The position numbers and the translations under genes were made by a program. Shown one piece after another: positions 1 to 7,648 of a stretch of 15,679 nucleotides of DNA (positions are counted from its first letter, which is position 1; each line of letters starts with the position of its first letter). The stretch comes from Flavobacteriaceae bacterium (lineage in GTDB: Bacteria > Bacteroidota > Bacteroidia > Flavobacteriales > Flavobacteriaceae), in assembly GCA_002709185.1 (NCBI GenBank), contig PAQB01000040.1, positions 1 to 15,679 of the forward strand, in the 5' to 3' direction. The notes under the pieces were generated by a model, which saw nothing but the letters and a program-made list of their open reading frames with translations, made no database searches and was not told where the DNA came from.

Positions 1-1
1 G

Positions 2-2683
2 GACCCAAAGCCTGCTCCTGGCTATGGACGTTCTACACAATACGATTCAAACCGATCGGGCTTTTATTGGAATGATCATATTCGTGCTGAACAAAATGCC
101 ATCTCAGATTTTGAGTTTGATGAAAAAACAGCCAAAGCCCTTTTAGAGCAAGGGATTGGATTGGTGAATACCCATAAAGAGGATGGCATTGTAAGGGGTA
201 CTGGGGCACTTATTGCCTTGGATCTCAATGGAGACGAAACCATGCGAATTCTATCAAATAAATCGGGACAATACCTTTCTTTATCCAGAAGCGTACAATC
301 CAGACAAGCTTACCCAACTTCTATTATGGGTTCAATGGCATTGTTAAGACAATTGTATTACGATGCGGATTGGTATAAAAAAGGAAATATTAAAACCACT
401 GACCTTACCCTTGAAGCGTTCAATCAAAATACAAATTTAACCCAAATATTCGCCGCGGGCAGCCGTGCCAATGCCGTTCGTGCAGACAAAGTGGGCGATC
501 AATTTGACATTCAATACACCATTTTGGGCGGTGGTGATGAATATGAACGCATTGAAACTGTTAAAAACACAAATGCGACATTTATCATACCCATCAACTT
601 TCCAAAACCTTATGATGTTGAGGATCCTTTTTTAGCAGATAGACTTGAACTAGAAAGCATGCGAGAATGGAATCAAAGACCGGCTAATTTGAGTGCATTG
701 GAAAATAATGAGGTTCCCTTTGCTATTACCATGCAAGGATTAAAATCCCCCAAATCTTTTAAAACAAACATTTTAAGTTCAATTGAACATGGCTTGAGTA
801 AATCTGAAGCTTTAAAAGCCCTAACAACAGTTCCTGCACAAATATTAAAAAATGATAAAGTTGGGAACTTAGAAAAAGGAAGTTTCGCAAATTTTATGAT
901 GACCTCAGGGGATTTTTTCGAATCTAATACCACTGTTGTAGAACATTGGATTCGCGGGTCGCGTCATATTTTTGAAGATTTAACACAAAAAGACATTAGA
1001 GGTACATATAATTTTATGGCTGAAAATGATTCTTTAACATTGGAGATTACCGGTAGTAAACACAAGCCATCAGCTACAATTAGTTCTCAGCAATCAAAAC
1101 GAAGCAGCACTTTAAGCTACAGCAAAGACTGGGTTCAAATTTTATTTACTGCAGCCGATACCACAGATCAAAGATTTTTAAGATTCAGTGCAAAAATTAC
1201 AGCCGATGCTTCTGATTTGAATGGCATTTTACATCTTAGAGATGGAAGCAAGCAAGCTTTGATAATTAAAAGAGAAAACAAAGGATCGGAGGAAACTGAA
1301 AAAACAGAAAATAACTCAAAATCAAGAGAAAAGAAGCGTATAGTTCAACCAGTTACCTATCCCAATGGGGCCTACGGAAATTATAAACTTGCTGAAGCTG
1401 AAACTCTGATTTTTAAAAACGCGACGGTTTGGACCAATGAAACACAAGGGGTCTTAAAAAATACGGATGTTCTGGTGAAGCACGGAAAAATTTCAGCTAT
1501 TGGAAAAAATTTAAATTCAAAGAAAGCGCGGGTTATTGACGCGACTGGAAAACATTTGACTTCAGGAATTGTAGATGAACACTCGCACATTGCAGCTGCT
1601 AGTATCAATGAAGCAGGGCAGAATTCTTCTGCAGAAGTGAGTATTGAGGACGTTGTTGAAGCCGATGACGTCGATATATACCGAAATTTATCAGGTGGGG
1701 TAACAACCATTCAAATTTTACATGGATCGGCCAACCCAATTGGGGGGCGTTCGGCCATCATCAAACTCAAATGGGGTTTGGCTGCTGAGGATTTGATTTA
1801 TAAGAATTCTCCGAAGTTCATCAAGTTTGCGTTGGGTGAAAATGTTAAACAGTCCAACTGGGGTGGCTACAGTCGATTTCCCCAAACAAGAATGGGGGTC
1901 GAACAAATGTATATAGACTACTTTTCAAGGGCAAAAGCTTATGATCTGAAAAAGAAAAATGGCAAGCCTTACAGAATAGATACTGAAATGGAGGTTTTAG
2001 CTGAAATTCTAAACAAGGAACGCTTTATAAGTTGCCATTCATATGTACAAAGTGAAATTAATATGCTGATGAAAGTCGCTGAAAAATTCAACTTCAACAT
2101 CAATACATTTACCCACATATTGGAAGGGTATAAATTAGCAGACAAGATGAAAGCACATGGTGCGGGGGCTTCAACATTTAGCGATTGGTGGGCTTATAAA
2201 TACGAAGTCAATGATGCCATACCATACAACGCTGCAATTCTAAATAATACGGGAGTTTTAACCGCTATCAATAGCGATGATGCTGAAATGTCAAGACGCT
2301 TAAATCAAGAAGCTGCAAAGGCGGTTAAATATGGAGGCAGCTCAGAAGAAGATGCGTGGAAAATGGTGACGCTAAATCCAGCAAAACTTTTGCATATTGA
2401 TGACAAAGTGGGAAGCATTAAAATTGGTAAGGATGCCGATTTAGTACTTTGGAGCGACCATCCCCTATCGGTTTATGCAAAAGCTGAAAAGACCTTAATT
2501 GAAGGGGCTATTTATTTTGATATTGAAGCCGACCAACAACATAGAGCGGCCATAAAAAAAGAGCGCAATGCATTAATTCAGATGCTCCTAGAGGCTAAAA
2601 ACAAAGGCATGAAAACCCAACCTGTGAAGGTCAACAAAAAGAAAGACATGCATTGTGACACCCTAGATAACAACGAAATTTAA
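2..2683 (+). CDS. Two-domain amidohydrolase (imidazolonepropionase-like), 5' partial
   Basis: The reading frame is open from base 2, so the gene starts upstream of the window; the TTG at 161 is internal and not the start. The visible protein is about 893 aa. The C-terminal half (from about base 1390) is an intact metal-dependent amidohydrolase domain: a beta-sandwich strand region, VDEHSH with the HxH metal pair at 1580-1588, a His at 2036-2038 (SCHSY), a His at 2114-2116 (FTHILEG) and the catalytic Asp at 2276-2278 (NSDDAE), then TLNPAKLL and the closing GSIKIGKDADLVLW strand. The N-terminal half (to about base 960) has the family's C-terminal layout (EALKALTTVPAQIL, GNLEKGSFANFM) but no recognisable metal ligands in its visible part. 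A charged Lys/Glu-rich linker (about 1270-1340) separates the two. It is probably exported, like homologues and its neighbour, but the N-terminus is not seen. The substrate is unknown; hydrolysis of a peptide or cyclic amide bond is a family inference. Confidence 0.9.
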   Translation, partial: DPKPAPGYGRSTQYDSNRSGFYWNDHIRAEQNAISDFEFDEKTAKALLEQGIGLVNTHKEDGIVRGTGALIALDLNGDETMRILSNKSGQYLSLSRSVQSRQAYPTSIMGSMALLRQLYYDADWYKKGNIKTTDLTLEAFNQNTNLTQIFAAGSRANAVRADKVGDQFDIQYTILGGGDEYERIETVKNTNATFIIPINFPKPYDVEDPFLADRLELESMREWNQRPANLSALENNEVPFAITMQGLKSPKSFKTNILSSIEHGLSKSEALKALTTVPAQILKNDKVGNLEKGSFANFMMTSGDFFESNTTVVEHWIRGSRHIFEDLTQKDIRGTYNFMAENDSLTLEITGSKHKPSATISSQQSKRSSTLSYSKDWVQILFTAADTTDQRFLRFSAKITADASDLNGILHLRDGSKQALIIKRENKGSEETEKTENNSKSREKKRIVQPVTYPNGAYGNYKLAEAETLIFKNATVWTNETQGVLKNTDVLVKHGKISAIGKNLNSKKARVIDATGKHLTSGIVDEHSHIAAASINEAGQNSSAEVSIEDVVEADDVDIYRNLSGGVTTIQILHGSANPIGGRSAIIKLKWGLAAEDLIYKNSPKFIKFALGENVKQSNWGGYSRFPQTRMGVEQMYIDYFSRAKAYDLKKKNGKPYRIDTEMEVLAEILNKERFISCHSYVQSEINMLMKVAEKFNFNINTFTHILEGYKLADKMKAHGAGASTFSDWWAYKYEVNDAIPYNAAILNNTGVLTAINSDDAEMSRRLNQEAAKAVKYGGSSEEDAWKMVTLNPAKLLHIDDKVGSIKIGKDADLVLWSDHPLSVYAKAEKTLIEGAIYFDIEADQQHRAAIKKERNALIQMLLEAKNKGMKTQPVKVNKKKDMHCDTLDNNEI

Positions 2684-2692
2684 TACTAAATC

Positions 2693-3991
2693 ATGAAAAC
2701 ATTAGCAATCAACATTACAATCCTTTTATGTGTATGTATGCTATATGCACAACAAACCCCTGCACCAGCACAACAAGACCGAATCGCTATTAATGGTGCC
2801 AAGGCACACCTTGGAAACGGAGCAGTCATTGAAAATAGTTTGATCATTTTCGAAAACGGAATTATTGAATATGTGGGCGCCATTAACGCCTCCATAGACC
2901 GCTCTGGAATGGAGATAATTGATGCGCGAGGTCAAAACGTATACCCTGGTTTTATCATTCCAAATTCAACCTTAGGTTTAGTTGAAATTGATGCTGTAAG
3001 AGCCTCAGACGATGTTTCAGAAATTGGCATGTGGAATCCACATATTAGGAGTTTAATAGCCTACAATACAGAATCAAGAGTGGTAGAAAGCATGCGACCC
3101 AATGGGATTTTAATTGGTCAAATTACTCCTAGAGGAGGTGTTTTGTCAGGAAAATCCTCTGTGGTTCAATTTGATGCATGGAATTGGGAAGACGCCGTAA
3201 TCAAATCCGATGACGGTATGCATATGAATTGGCCTGAAATTTTTGCTTACGGACACCAGCACAGAGGAGAAAATCCAGGTTTAAAAATTAATGAAGATTA
3301 CAACAAGGAGGTTGCAGAAATTGAGACTTATTTTAAAAATGCAAAAGCACATAATACATTGGGGGGAAAAGGGGTGCATTTGCCTTATGAAGCACTCAAT
3401 GGATTGTTTTTAGGAACCACCAAATTATTCATTCATGTAAACGATGAAAAAGGCATTGTAGATGCAGTCAGTTTTGCGAAAGCGCAAGGAGTGAAAGCTC
3501 TCACAATCGTTGGGGCTTACGAAGCCTATAAAGTGACAGAATTTTTAAAAGAAAATAATATTTCTGTGCTTTTGCAACGGGTGCATTTACGTCCAAACAA
3601 ATCGGATGAAGACTATGATTTGCCCTACAAACTAGCAAAATTATTAATTGATGCTGGTTTAACTGTGGCACTAGAAGCTAGTGGAGATATGGAGCGTATG
3701 AACTCCCGAAACCTCCCTTTTTATGCTGGTACAACCGTTGGTTATGGTTTGAGTAAAGCGCAAGCTTTACAGTTGATCACATTGAATAGCGCTAAAATTT
3801 TAGGCATAGACAAGCAGTATGGCAGTATAGAGGTTGGTAAAAGTGCAACCCTATTTATTAGTACGGGTGACGCTTTGGACATGCGCAGCAATAATTTGAC
3901 ACGAGCCTTTATAGACGGTCGGAATATCAGCTTGGAAAGCCATCAAACCAAACTTTGGAAGCGGTATTCAAAAAAATATAAAACGCCTTAA
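2693..3991 (+). CDS. Exported amidohydrolase-like protein with degenerate metal site
   Basis: This 432-aa protein starts with an N-terminal signal peptide (hydrophobic residues 5-18, probable cleavage after LYAQ at residue 20), so it is likely periplasmic. The fold is recognisable: strands IAINGAKAHLGNGAVIEN and IIFENGIIEYVG, the YPGFI turn at 85-89, and a C-terminal ALQLITLNSAKILGID followed by YGSIEVGKSATLF. However, where active members have HxH after PGFI(D), this one has P-N-S-T (residues 90-93), so both first metal ligands are missing. His248 (KLFIHVND) remains, but the usual later His-Gly and Ser-Asp sites are not obvious. It is therefore probably a non-catalytic partner or a structural paralogue. 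It begins 9 nt after the stop of the larger amidohydrolase and is surely co-transcribed with it. The ATG at 2693 directly precedes the signal peptide and is the clear start. Confidence 0.88.
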   Translation: MKTLAINITILLCVCMLYAQQTPAPAQQDRIAINGAKAHLGNGAVIENSLIIFENGIIEYVGAINASIDRSGMEIIDARGQNVYPGFIIPNSTLGLVEIDAVRASDDVSEIGMWNPHIRSLIAYNTESRVVESMRPNGILIGQITPRGGVLSGKSSVVQFDAWNWEDAVIKSDDGMHMNWPEIFAYGHQHRGENPGLKINEDYNKEVAEIETYFKNAKAHNTLGGKGVHLPYEALNGLFLGTTKLFIHVNDEKGIVDAVSFAKAQGVKALTIVGAYEAYKVTEFLKENNISVLLQRVHLRPNKSDEDYDLPYKLAKLLIDAGLTVALEASGDMERMNSRNLPFYAGTTVGYGLSKAQALQLITLNSAKILGIDKQYGSIEVGKSATLFISTGDALDMRSNNLTRAFIDGRNISLESHQTKLWKRYSKKYKTP

Positions 3992-4004
3992 AATCAAGAC
4001 GTTT
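3981..4004 (+). terminator. Weak hairpin at end of amidohydrolase operon
   Basis: Arms aaacgcctt (3981-3989) and aagacgttt (3996-4004) pair over 9 positions with one mismatch around a 6-nt loop. The hairpin overlaps the stop codon. Only a short T run (agaatttt) follows, so it is at best a weak terminator, although a promoter-like element for the next gene begins about 45 nt later. Confidence 0.22.
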
Positions 4005-4049
4005 AGAATTTTAAAAAAGAATTCGCGTTTTTCTGATACTAAATAAACT

Positions 4050-4057
4050 TACTTTTG
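4050..4057 (+). promoter_or_regulatory. Bacteroidota -7 element (TACTTTTG)
   Basis: This is a perfect match to TAnnTTTG, ending 4 nt before the ATG at 4062. Transcription from it would begin at or within a few bases of the start codon, giving a leaderless or nearly leaderless mRNA. No clear TTG/TTTG -33 element lies at the expected distance; only a T-rich stretch (gtttttctg) is present. Confidence 0.5.
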
Positions 4058-4061
4058 TTTT

Positions 4062-4859
4062 ATGTTTAAAGAAATAACCAGCTTACAAAACCCCATTATT
4101 AAACGCATTTTGCTGTTAAAAGACAAGGCTAAACAGCGCAATATTGAAGGGGTTTTTGTTATTGAAGGACAGCGGGAGTTGGGTTTGGCAATCAAAGGAG
4201 GATACGTTATTCAATCACTATTATTTGAACCTAATTTATTTGATGAAAGTCGAATCAATGCTTACAAAACGAAAGAAACTGAGATCATTCAAATAACCTC
4301 TAAGATTTACAACAAAATAGCCTATCGTGGTAGTACTGAAGGAGTTGTCGCCGTCGCGGAAAGCAAATCACACAAACTTGAAGATTTAATATTAGAGTCT
4401 AATCCCTTAATTTTAGTTGCTGAAGCGCCTGAAAAACCTGGAAATATTGGTGCATTATTGAGGACTGCTGACGCGGCTCATGTGGATGCGGTGATTATTG
4501 CCAATCCGAGAACAGATCTATACAATTCTAATGTGATTCGTTCCAGCGTAGGCGGGCTATTTACAGTGTCCATTGCTGTAGCAACTTCTGAAGAGACCAT
4601 TGGCTTTCTAAACGAAAGACGTATTCCAATCTATAGCGCAGTGCTTCAAGAATCCGTGCCCTACGTTGACATCAATCTTAGTGATGCTTCTGCCCTAGTG
4701 GTTGGATCAGAAAGTACTGGATTGTCAGAAATTTGGCGCAGCTCAGCAACAAAAACAGTTCAAATTCCGATGCTAGGAGATTTAGATTCTATGAACGTTT
4801 CTGTTGCTGCCGGAATTTTACTTTTTGAAGCCATACGTCAACGCAATTTTTTGACCTAA
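4062..4859 (+). CDS. SpoU/TrmH-family RNA 2'-O-methyltransferase
   Basis: This 265-aa protein matches the usual length for the family. It is predicted to transfer a methyl group from S-adenosylmethionine to a ribose 2'-OH in rRNA or tRNA in the cytoplasm. The N-terminal roughly 100 residues (ITSLQNPIIKRI, then FVIEGQREL at 32-40) form the SpoU substrate-binding domain. The C-terminal SPOUT domain shows motif 1 (PGNIGALLRTAD, Asn128 and Arg134), motif 2 (VVGSESTGLSE, Glu217) and motif 3 (DSMNVSVAAGILLFEA, 242-257), which build the trefoil-knot cofactor site. All key residues are present. It sits alone between the amidohydrolase pair and rel, with its own promoter-like element upstream. The exact target nucleotide cannot be read from the sequence, so no specific gene name (rlmB or trmH) is given. 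Confidence 0.93.
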   Translation: MFKEITSLQNPIIKRILLLKDKAKQRNIEGVFVIEGQRELGLAIKGGYVIQSLLFEPNLFDESRINAYKTKETEIIQITSKIYNKIAYRGSTEGVVAVAESKSHKLEDLILESNPLILVAEAPEKPGNIGALLRTADAAHVDAVIIANPRTDLYNSNVIRSSVGGLFTVSIAVATSEETIGFLNERRIPIYSAVLQESVPYVDINLSDASALVVGSESTGLSEIWRSSATKTVQIPMLGDLDSMNVSVAAGILLFEAIRQRNFLT

Positions 4860-4861
4860 TT

Positions 4862-4910
4862 AACAGGCATAAAACAATTTTGTAAAAATTTTGTAGCACG
4901 GTTGCCTGTT
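4862..4910. repeat. Perfect 8-bp inverted repeat upstream of rel
   Basis: AACAGGCA at 4862-4869 and TGCCTGTT at 4903-4910 are exact reverse complements separated by 33 nt. The right arm covers the candidate -33 TTG of the rel promoter. It begins 2 nt after the stop of the methyltransferase gene. It could be an operator, a long-loop terminator (the T-rich tgtttgttttagttt follows) or chance. Confidence 0.4.
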
Positions 4911-4932
4911 CCAAATGTTTGTTTTAGTTTTA
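4902..4932 (+). promoter_or_regulatory. Candidate rel promoter
   Basis: A TTG at 4902-4904 (possible -33) is followed, after 20 nt, by TAGTTTTA at 4925-4932, which matches TAnnTTTG except for the last base. The element ends 4 nt before the ATG at 4937, so any leader would be very short. The 20-nt spacer fits the Bacteroidota pattern. Confidence 0.4.
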
Positions 4933-4936
4933 GGGT

Positions 4937-7153
4937 ATGACGCCTGAAGAGATCAAAAAAGAAAATGCTAATATTGCTAAGGAGTATAAAGAACTGCTTA
5001 GCATCAGCTACAGACGCCTTACCGCTTCCGATAAAAAACTGATTCGCAAAGCATTTGATGTAGCCGTTGACGGACACAAAAATCAACGTCGAAAATCTGG
5101 GGAAGCCTATGTTTTTCACCCCATTGCTGTGGCCAAGATTGTAGCGGAAAAAATTGGTCTGGACGCCACCTCTATTGCCTCTGCTCTTCTTCACGACGTC
5201 GTGGAAGACTCTCCAGATTATACAATCAACGATATTGAACAACTTTTTGGTGAAACAGTGGCCCGTATTGTCAATGGACTCACCAAAATATCCAGTCTAA
5301 AGAAAGACAAAAATATTTCTTTACAAGCGGAGAATTTCAGAAAAATGTTATTGACACTTAACGATGATGTCCGTGTGATAATCATAAAAATTGCAGACCG
5401 GCTTCACAACATGCAAACCATTCATTCACTGCGTGAAGACAAACAACTAAAAATTGCGTCTGAGACCCTATACATTTATGCGCCACTGGCGCACAAAGTT
5501 GGGCTTTACAACATCAAAACAGAACTGGAAGATTTAGCACTAAAATACACTGAACCTGAGGTTTATAATTCCATTTTATTAAAAATGAAAGAAAGCCACG
5601 AGGGTCAAAAAAAATATATTGAAAAAATCAGTGATATTTTAGAGAAAGCACTCCTAAAAGAAAAGATAAAATACAACATCAAAGGCCGTCCAAAAGCTAT
5701 ATTTTCCATTCGAAGAAAAATGCAACGACAAGGGGTTTCTTACGATGAAGTTTACGATAAATTTGCGGTTCGTATCATTTATAAATCCAGTTTGAAAAAT
5801 GAAAAGTTTTTGGCCTGGAAAATTTATTCTATTGTTACGGATTTCTTTAGGCCCAATCCAACCCGCTTGCGAGATTGGATTTCTTCACCAAAATCCACCG
5901 GATATGAAGCACTGCACATTACCGTTATGGGGCCAGAAGGCCGTTGGGTTGAAGTACAAATTAGAAGTGAACGCATGAATGAAATTGCTGAAAAAGGATA
6001 CGCTGCTCATTACAAATACAAACAAGGCGACAAAAACAATGATGAAACCTTAGAAAGTTGGATTGGAAAACTTCAAGACATCATGGACAATCCTGAAGCA
6101 AATGCTGTGGACTTTGTGGAAGAGTTCAAACTTAATTTATACGCCAAAGAAATTTTTGTTTTCACTCCAAATGGGGACTTAAAGTCCTTGCCAAAACAAG
6201 CAACGCCACTTGATTTTGCTTTCAGCATTCATACTGAGGTAGGCTTAAAAACAAGGGGGGCAAAAGTCAATGGTAAATTGGTTCCCCTAAACCATAAATT
6301 ACAAAGTGGAGATCAAGTGAGTATCATCACTTCAGAAAATGCCAAACCCAATTCTAACTGGTTAGATTATGCCACAACAGGACGCGCCATAAGTAAAATA
6401 AAATCGGCTTTAAAAGAAGATAGAAAAATCATTGCTGAAGATGGTAAAGAAATATTACGTCGCAAGCTTAAGCAAATAAAAATTATTCTTAATGAGCGTT
6501 CAATTAATGAACTTGTAAACTATTTTAATTTACAAACAAGCCTCGATCTGTTTTACAGAGTGGGCATTGGAAGTATTGACAATGGAATGCTGAAAAAATA
6601 TGCAGCTTCGAGAAGCAATGTATTGGTAAGTTTTATCAAGAATAAAATCAGTCGTAAAAAAAATATCAACCCTGAAACCTTAAACAGCGACGAAATCACT
6701 TCCAAGTACGATTTACTGGTCTTTGGTAAAGAACAAGAAAAGCTCAACTATAAACTTGCCATGTGTTGCAATCCAATTCCTGGAGATATGGTTTTTGGGT
6801 TTTTAAGTATTAAAGATGGGATTAAGGTTCATAAAAAGAGTTGCCCAAATGCGCTAAGCTTACAATCCAATTATGCCTACAGGATCATACCAGCAAAATG
6901 GATAGACTCTTCACAACAAGTCTTTAGAGCCGTAATTAAACTGACTGGTATTGACGAAAAGGGACTGGTAAGTGACGTTACAAAAATTATTTCTGGGAAT
7001 ATGAATGTAAACATCAAGAGTATAAAATTTGACACAGACAGCGGAACCTTTAATGGAGAAATCGCATTGGAAGTCAAAAACAATAACTTTGTTACAAAAT
7101 TAATGAAGCGTCTTGAAAAAATAAATGGTATAGAAAAGGTCTCTAGAGTCTAA
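4937..7153 (+). CDS. Bifunctional (p)ppGpp synthetase/hydrolase, RelA/SpoT family
   Basis: This 738-aa long RSH protein makes and degrades the alarmone (p)ppGpp. Domains in order: HD hydrolase (about 38-200) with His61, His86-Asp87 and Glu90-Asp91 (LLHDVVED) and Asp154/Asn158 (ADRLHNM), all intact; synthetase (about 245-360) with GRPKAIFSI, Asp275 (YDKFAVRI), TGYEALHITV and Glu339 (VEVQIR); TGS domain (about 404-464, FVFTPNGDLKSLP); zinc-finger/CC region with Cys610-Cys611, His632 and Cys636; ACT domain (about 662-738). The RLRD at 310-313 is of the basic RxKD type found in bifunctional Rel/SpoT enzymes rather than the acidic ExDD of synthetase-only RelA, which agrees with the complete HD site. 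ATG 4937 gives the usual N-terminus. Fur-family and purA genes follow with gaps of 27 and 18 nt. The name could be rel, relA or spoT, so the symbol is left open. Confidence 0.96.
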   Translation: MTPEEIKKENANIAKEYKELLSISYRRLTASDKKLIRKAFDVAVDGHKNQRRKSGEAYVFHPIAVAKIVAEKIGLDATSIASALLHDVVEDSPDYTINDIEQLFGETVARIVNGLTKISSLKKDKNISLQAENFRKMLLTLNDDVRVIIIKIADRLHNMQTIHSLREDKQLKIASETLYIYAPLAHKVGLYNIKTELEDLALKYTEPEVYNSILLKMKESHEGQKKYIEKISDILEKALLKEKIKYNIKGRPKAIFSIRRKMQRQGVSYDEVYDKFAVRIIYKSSLKNEKFLAWKIYSIVTDFFRPNPTRLRDWISSPKSTGYEALHITVMGPEGRWVEVQIRSERMNEIAEKGYAAHYKYKQGDKNNDETLESWIGKLQDIMDNPEANAVDFVEEFKLNLYAKEIFVFTPNGDLKSLPKQATPLDFAFSIHTEVGLKTRGAKVNGKLVPLNHKLQSGDQVSIITSENAKPNSNWLDYATTGRAISKIKSALKEDRKIIAEDGKEILRRKLKQIKIILNERSINELVNYFNLQTSLDLFYRVGIGSIDNGMLKKYAASRSNVLVSFIKNKISRKKNINPETLNSDEITSKYDLLVFGKEQEKLNYKLAMCCNPIPGDMVFGFLSIKDGIKVHKKSCPNALSLQSNYAYRIIPAKWIDSSQQVFRAVIKLTGIDEKGLVSDVTKIISGNMNVNIKSIKFDTDSGTFNGEIALEVKNNNFVTKLMKRLEKINGIEKVSRV

Positions 7154-7161
7154 AAATTAGT

Positions 7162-7169
7162 TAAATTTG
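7162..7169 (+). promoter_or_regulatory. -7-like element (TAAATTTG) before the Fur-family gene
   Basis: This matches TAnnTTTG exactly and ends 11 nt before the ATG at 7181, inside the 27-nt gap after rel. It could give the regulator and purA their own short-leader transcript in addition to read-through from rel. No good -33 TTG is visible at 19-21 nt, and the region is very AT-rich, so chance is possible. Confidence 0.35.
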
Positions 7170-7180
7170 AATTTCTATAA

Positions 7181-7630
7181 ATGACTACAAAAACGAAACA
7201 TAAAAATCAAGAAATTGTAAAAAACGTTTTTACAAAATATCTTGAAGACAACAGCCAGCGAAAGACACCGGAACGCTTTGCCATACTGCAAGAAATTTAC
7301 GACAGTGAAGATCATTTTGATATCGAGTCCTTATACATCAAAATGAAAAACAAAAAATACAGGGTGTCAAGAGCTACTTTGTACAATACCATTGAATTAC
7401 TCATGGAATGTGCGCTGGTTAGAAAACATCAATTTGGTCAAAATCAGGCTCAGTACGAAAAATCTTATTTCGACAAACAACACGATCATGTCATTTTAAC
7501 CGATACTGGAGAAGTCATCGAATTTTGTGATCCAAGAATTCAATCCATAAAACAAACCATAGAAGAAGTTTTTGACATCAACATTCAAAACCATTCTCTT
7601 TATTTCTATGGAACAAAAAAAAAATACTAA
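7181..7630 (+). CDS. Fur-family transcriptional regulator lacking CxxC zinc site
   Basis: This 149-aa protein has the Fur architecture: an N-terminal winged helix ([14 protein letters not shown] at 27-40; recognition region [14 protein letters not shown] at 61-74) and a C-terminal dimerisation/metal domain. The regulatory metal ligands are recognisable: His45, the HDH at 101-103, Glu114 (VIEF) and His138. The two CxxC pairs that hold structural zinc in many Fur/PerR/Zur proteins are absent: where 'CxxCG' is usual this protein has LTDTG (106-110), and its only cysteines are 77 and 116. It probably senses Fe(II) or another metal; which one cannot be decided from sequence. It lies between rel and purA and is probably co-transcribed with both. 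A run of ten A residues near the 3' end encodes the C-terminal KKK. Confidence 0.9.
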   Translation: MTTKTKHKNQEIVKNVFTKYLEDNSQRKTPERFAILQEIYDSEDHFDIESLYIKMKNKKYRVSRATLYNTIELLMECALVRKHQFGQNQAQYEKSYFDKQHDHVILTDTGEVIEFCDPRIQSIKQTIEEVFDINIQNHSLYFYGTKKKY

Positions 7631-7648
7631 AAACTAACCACTACTAGA

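Noticed and set aside
161..163. TTG as the start of the large amidohydrolase
   Set aside because: The frame is open to the left edge and the residues upstream of 161 read as coherent protein, so the gene simply enters from outside.
1381..1710. 109-aa minus-strand frame inside the amidohydrolase gene
   Set aside because: It is a shadow of a strongly supported coding frame, with low-complexity Ser/Phe/Ala composition.
7615..7630. Ten-A run at the end of the Fur-family gene as a phase-variation or frameshift site
   Set aside because: Slippage there would change only the last couple of residues, so a regulatory effect is unlikely.
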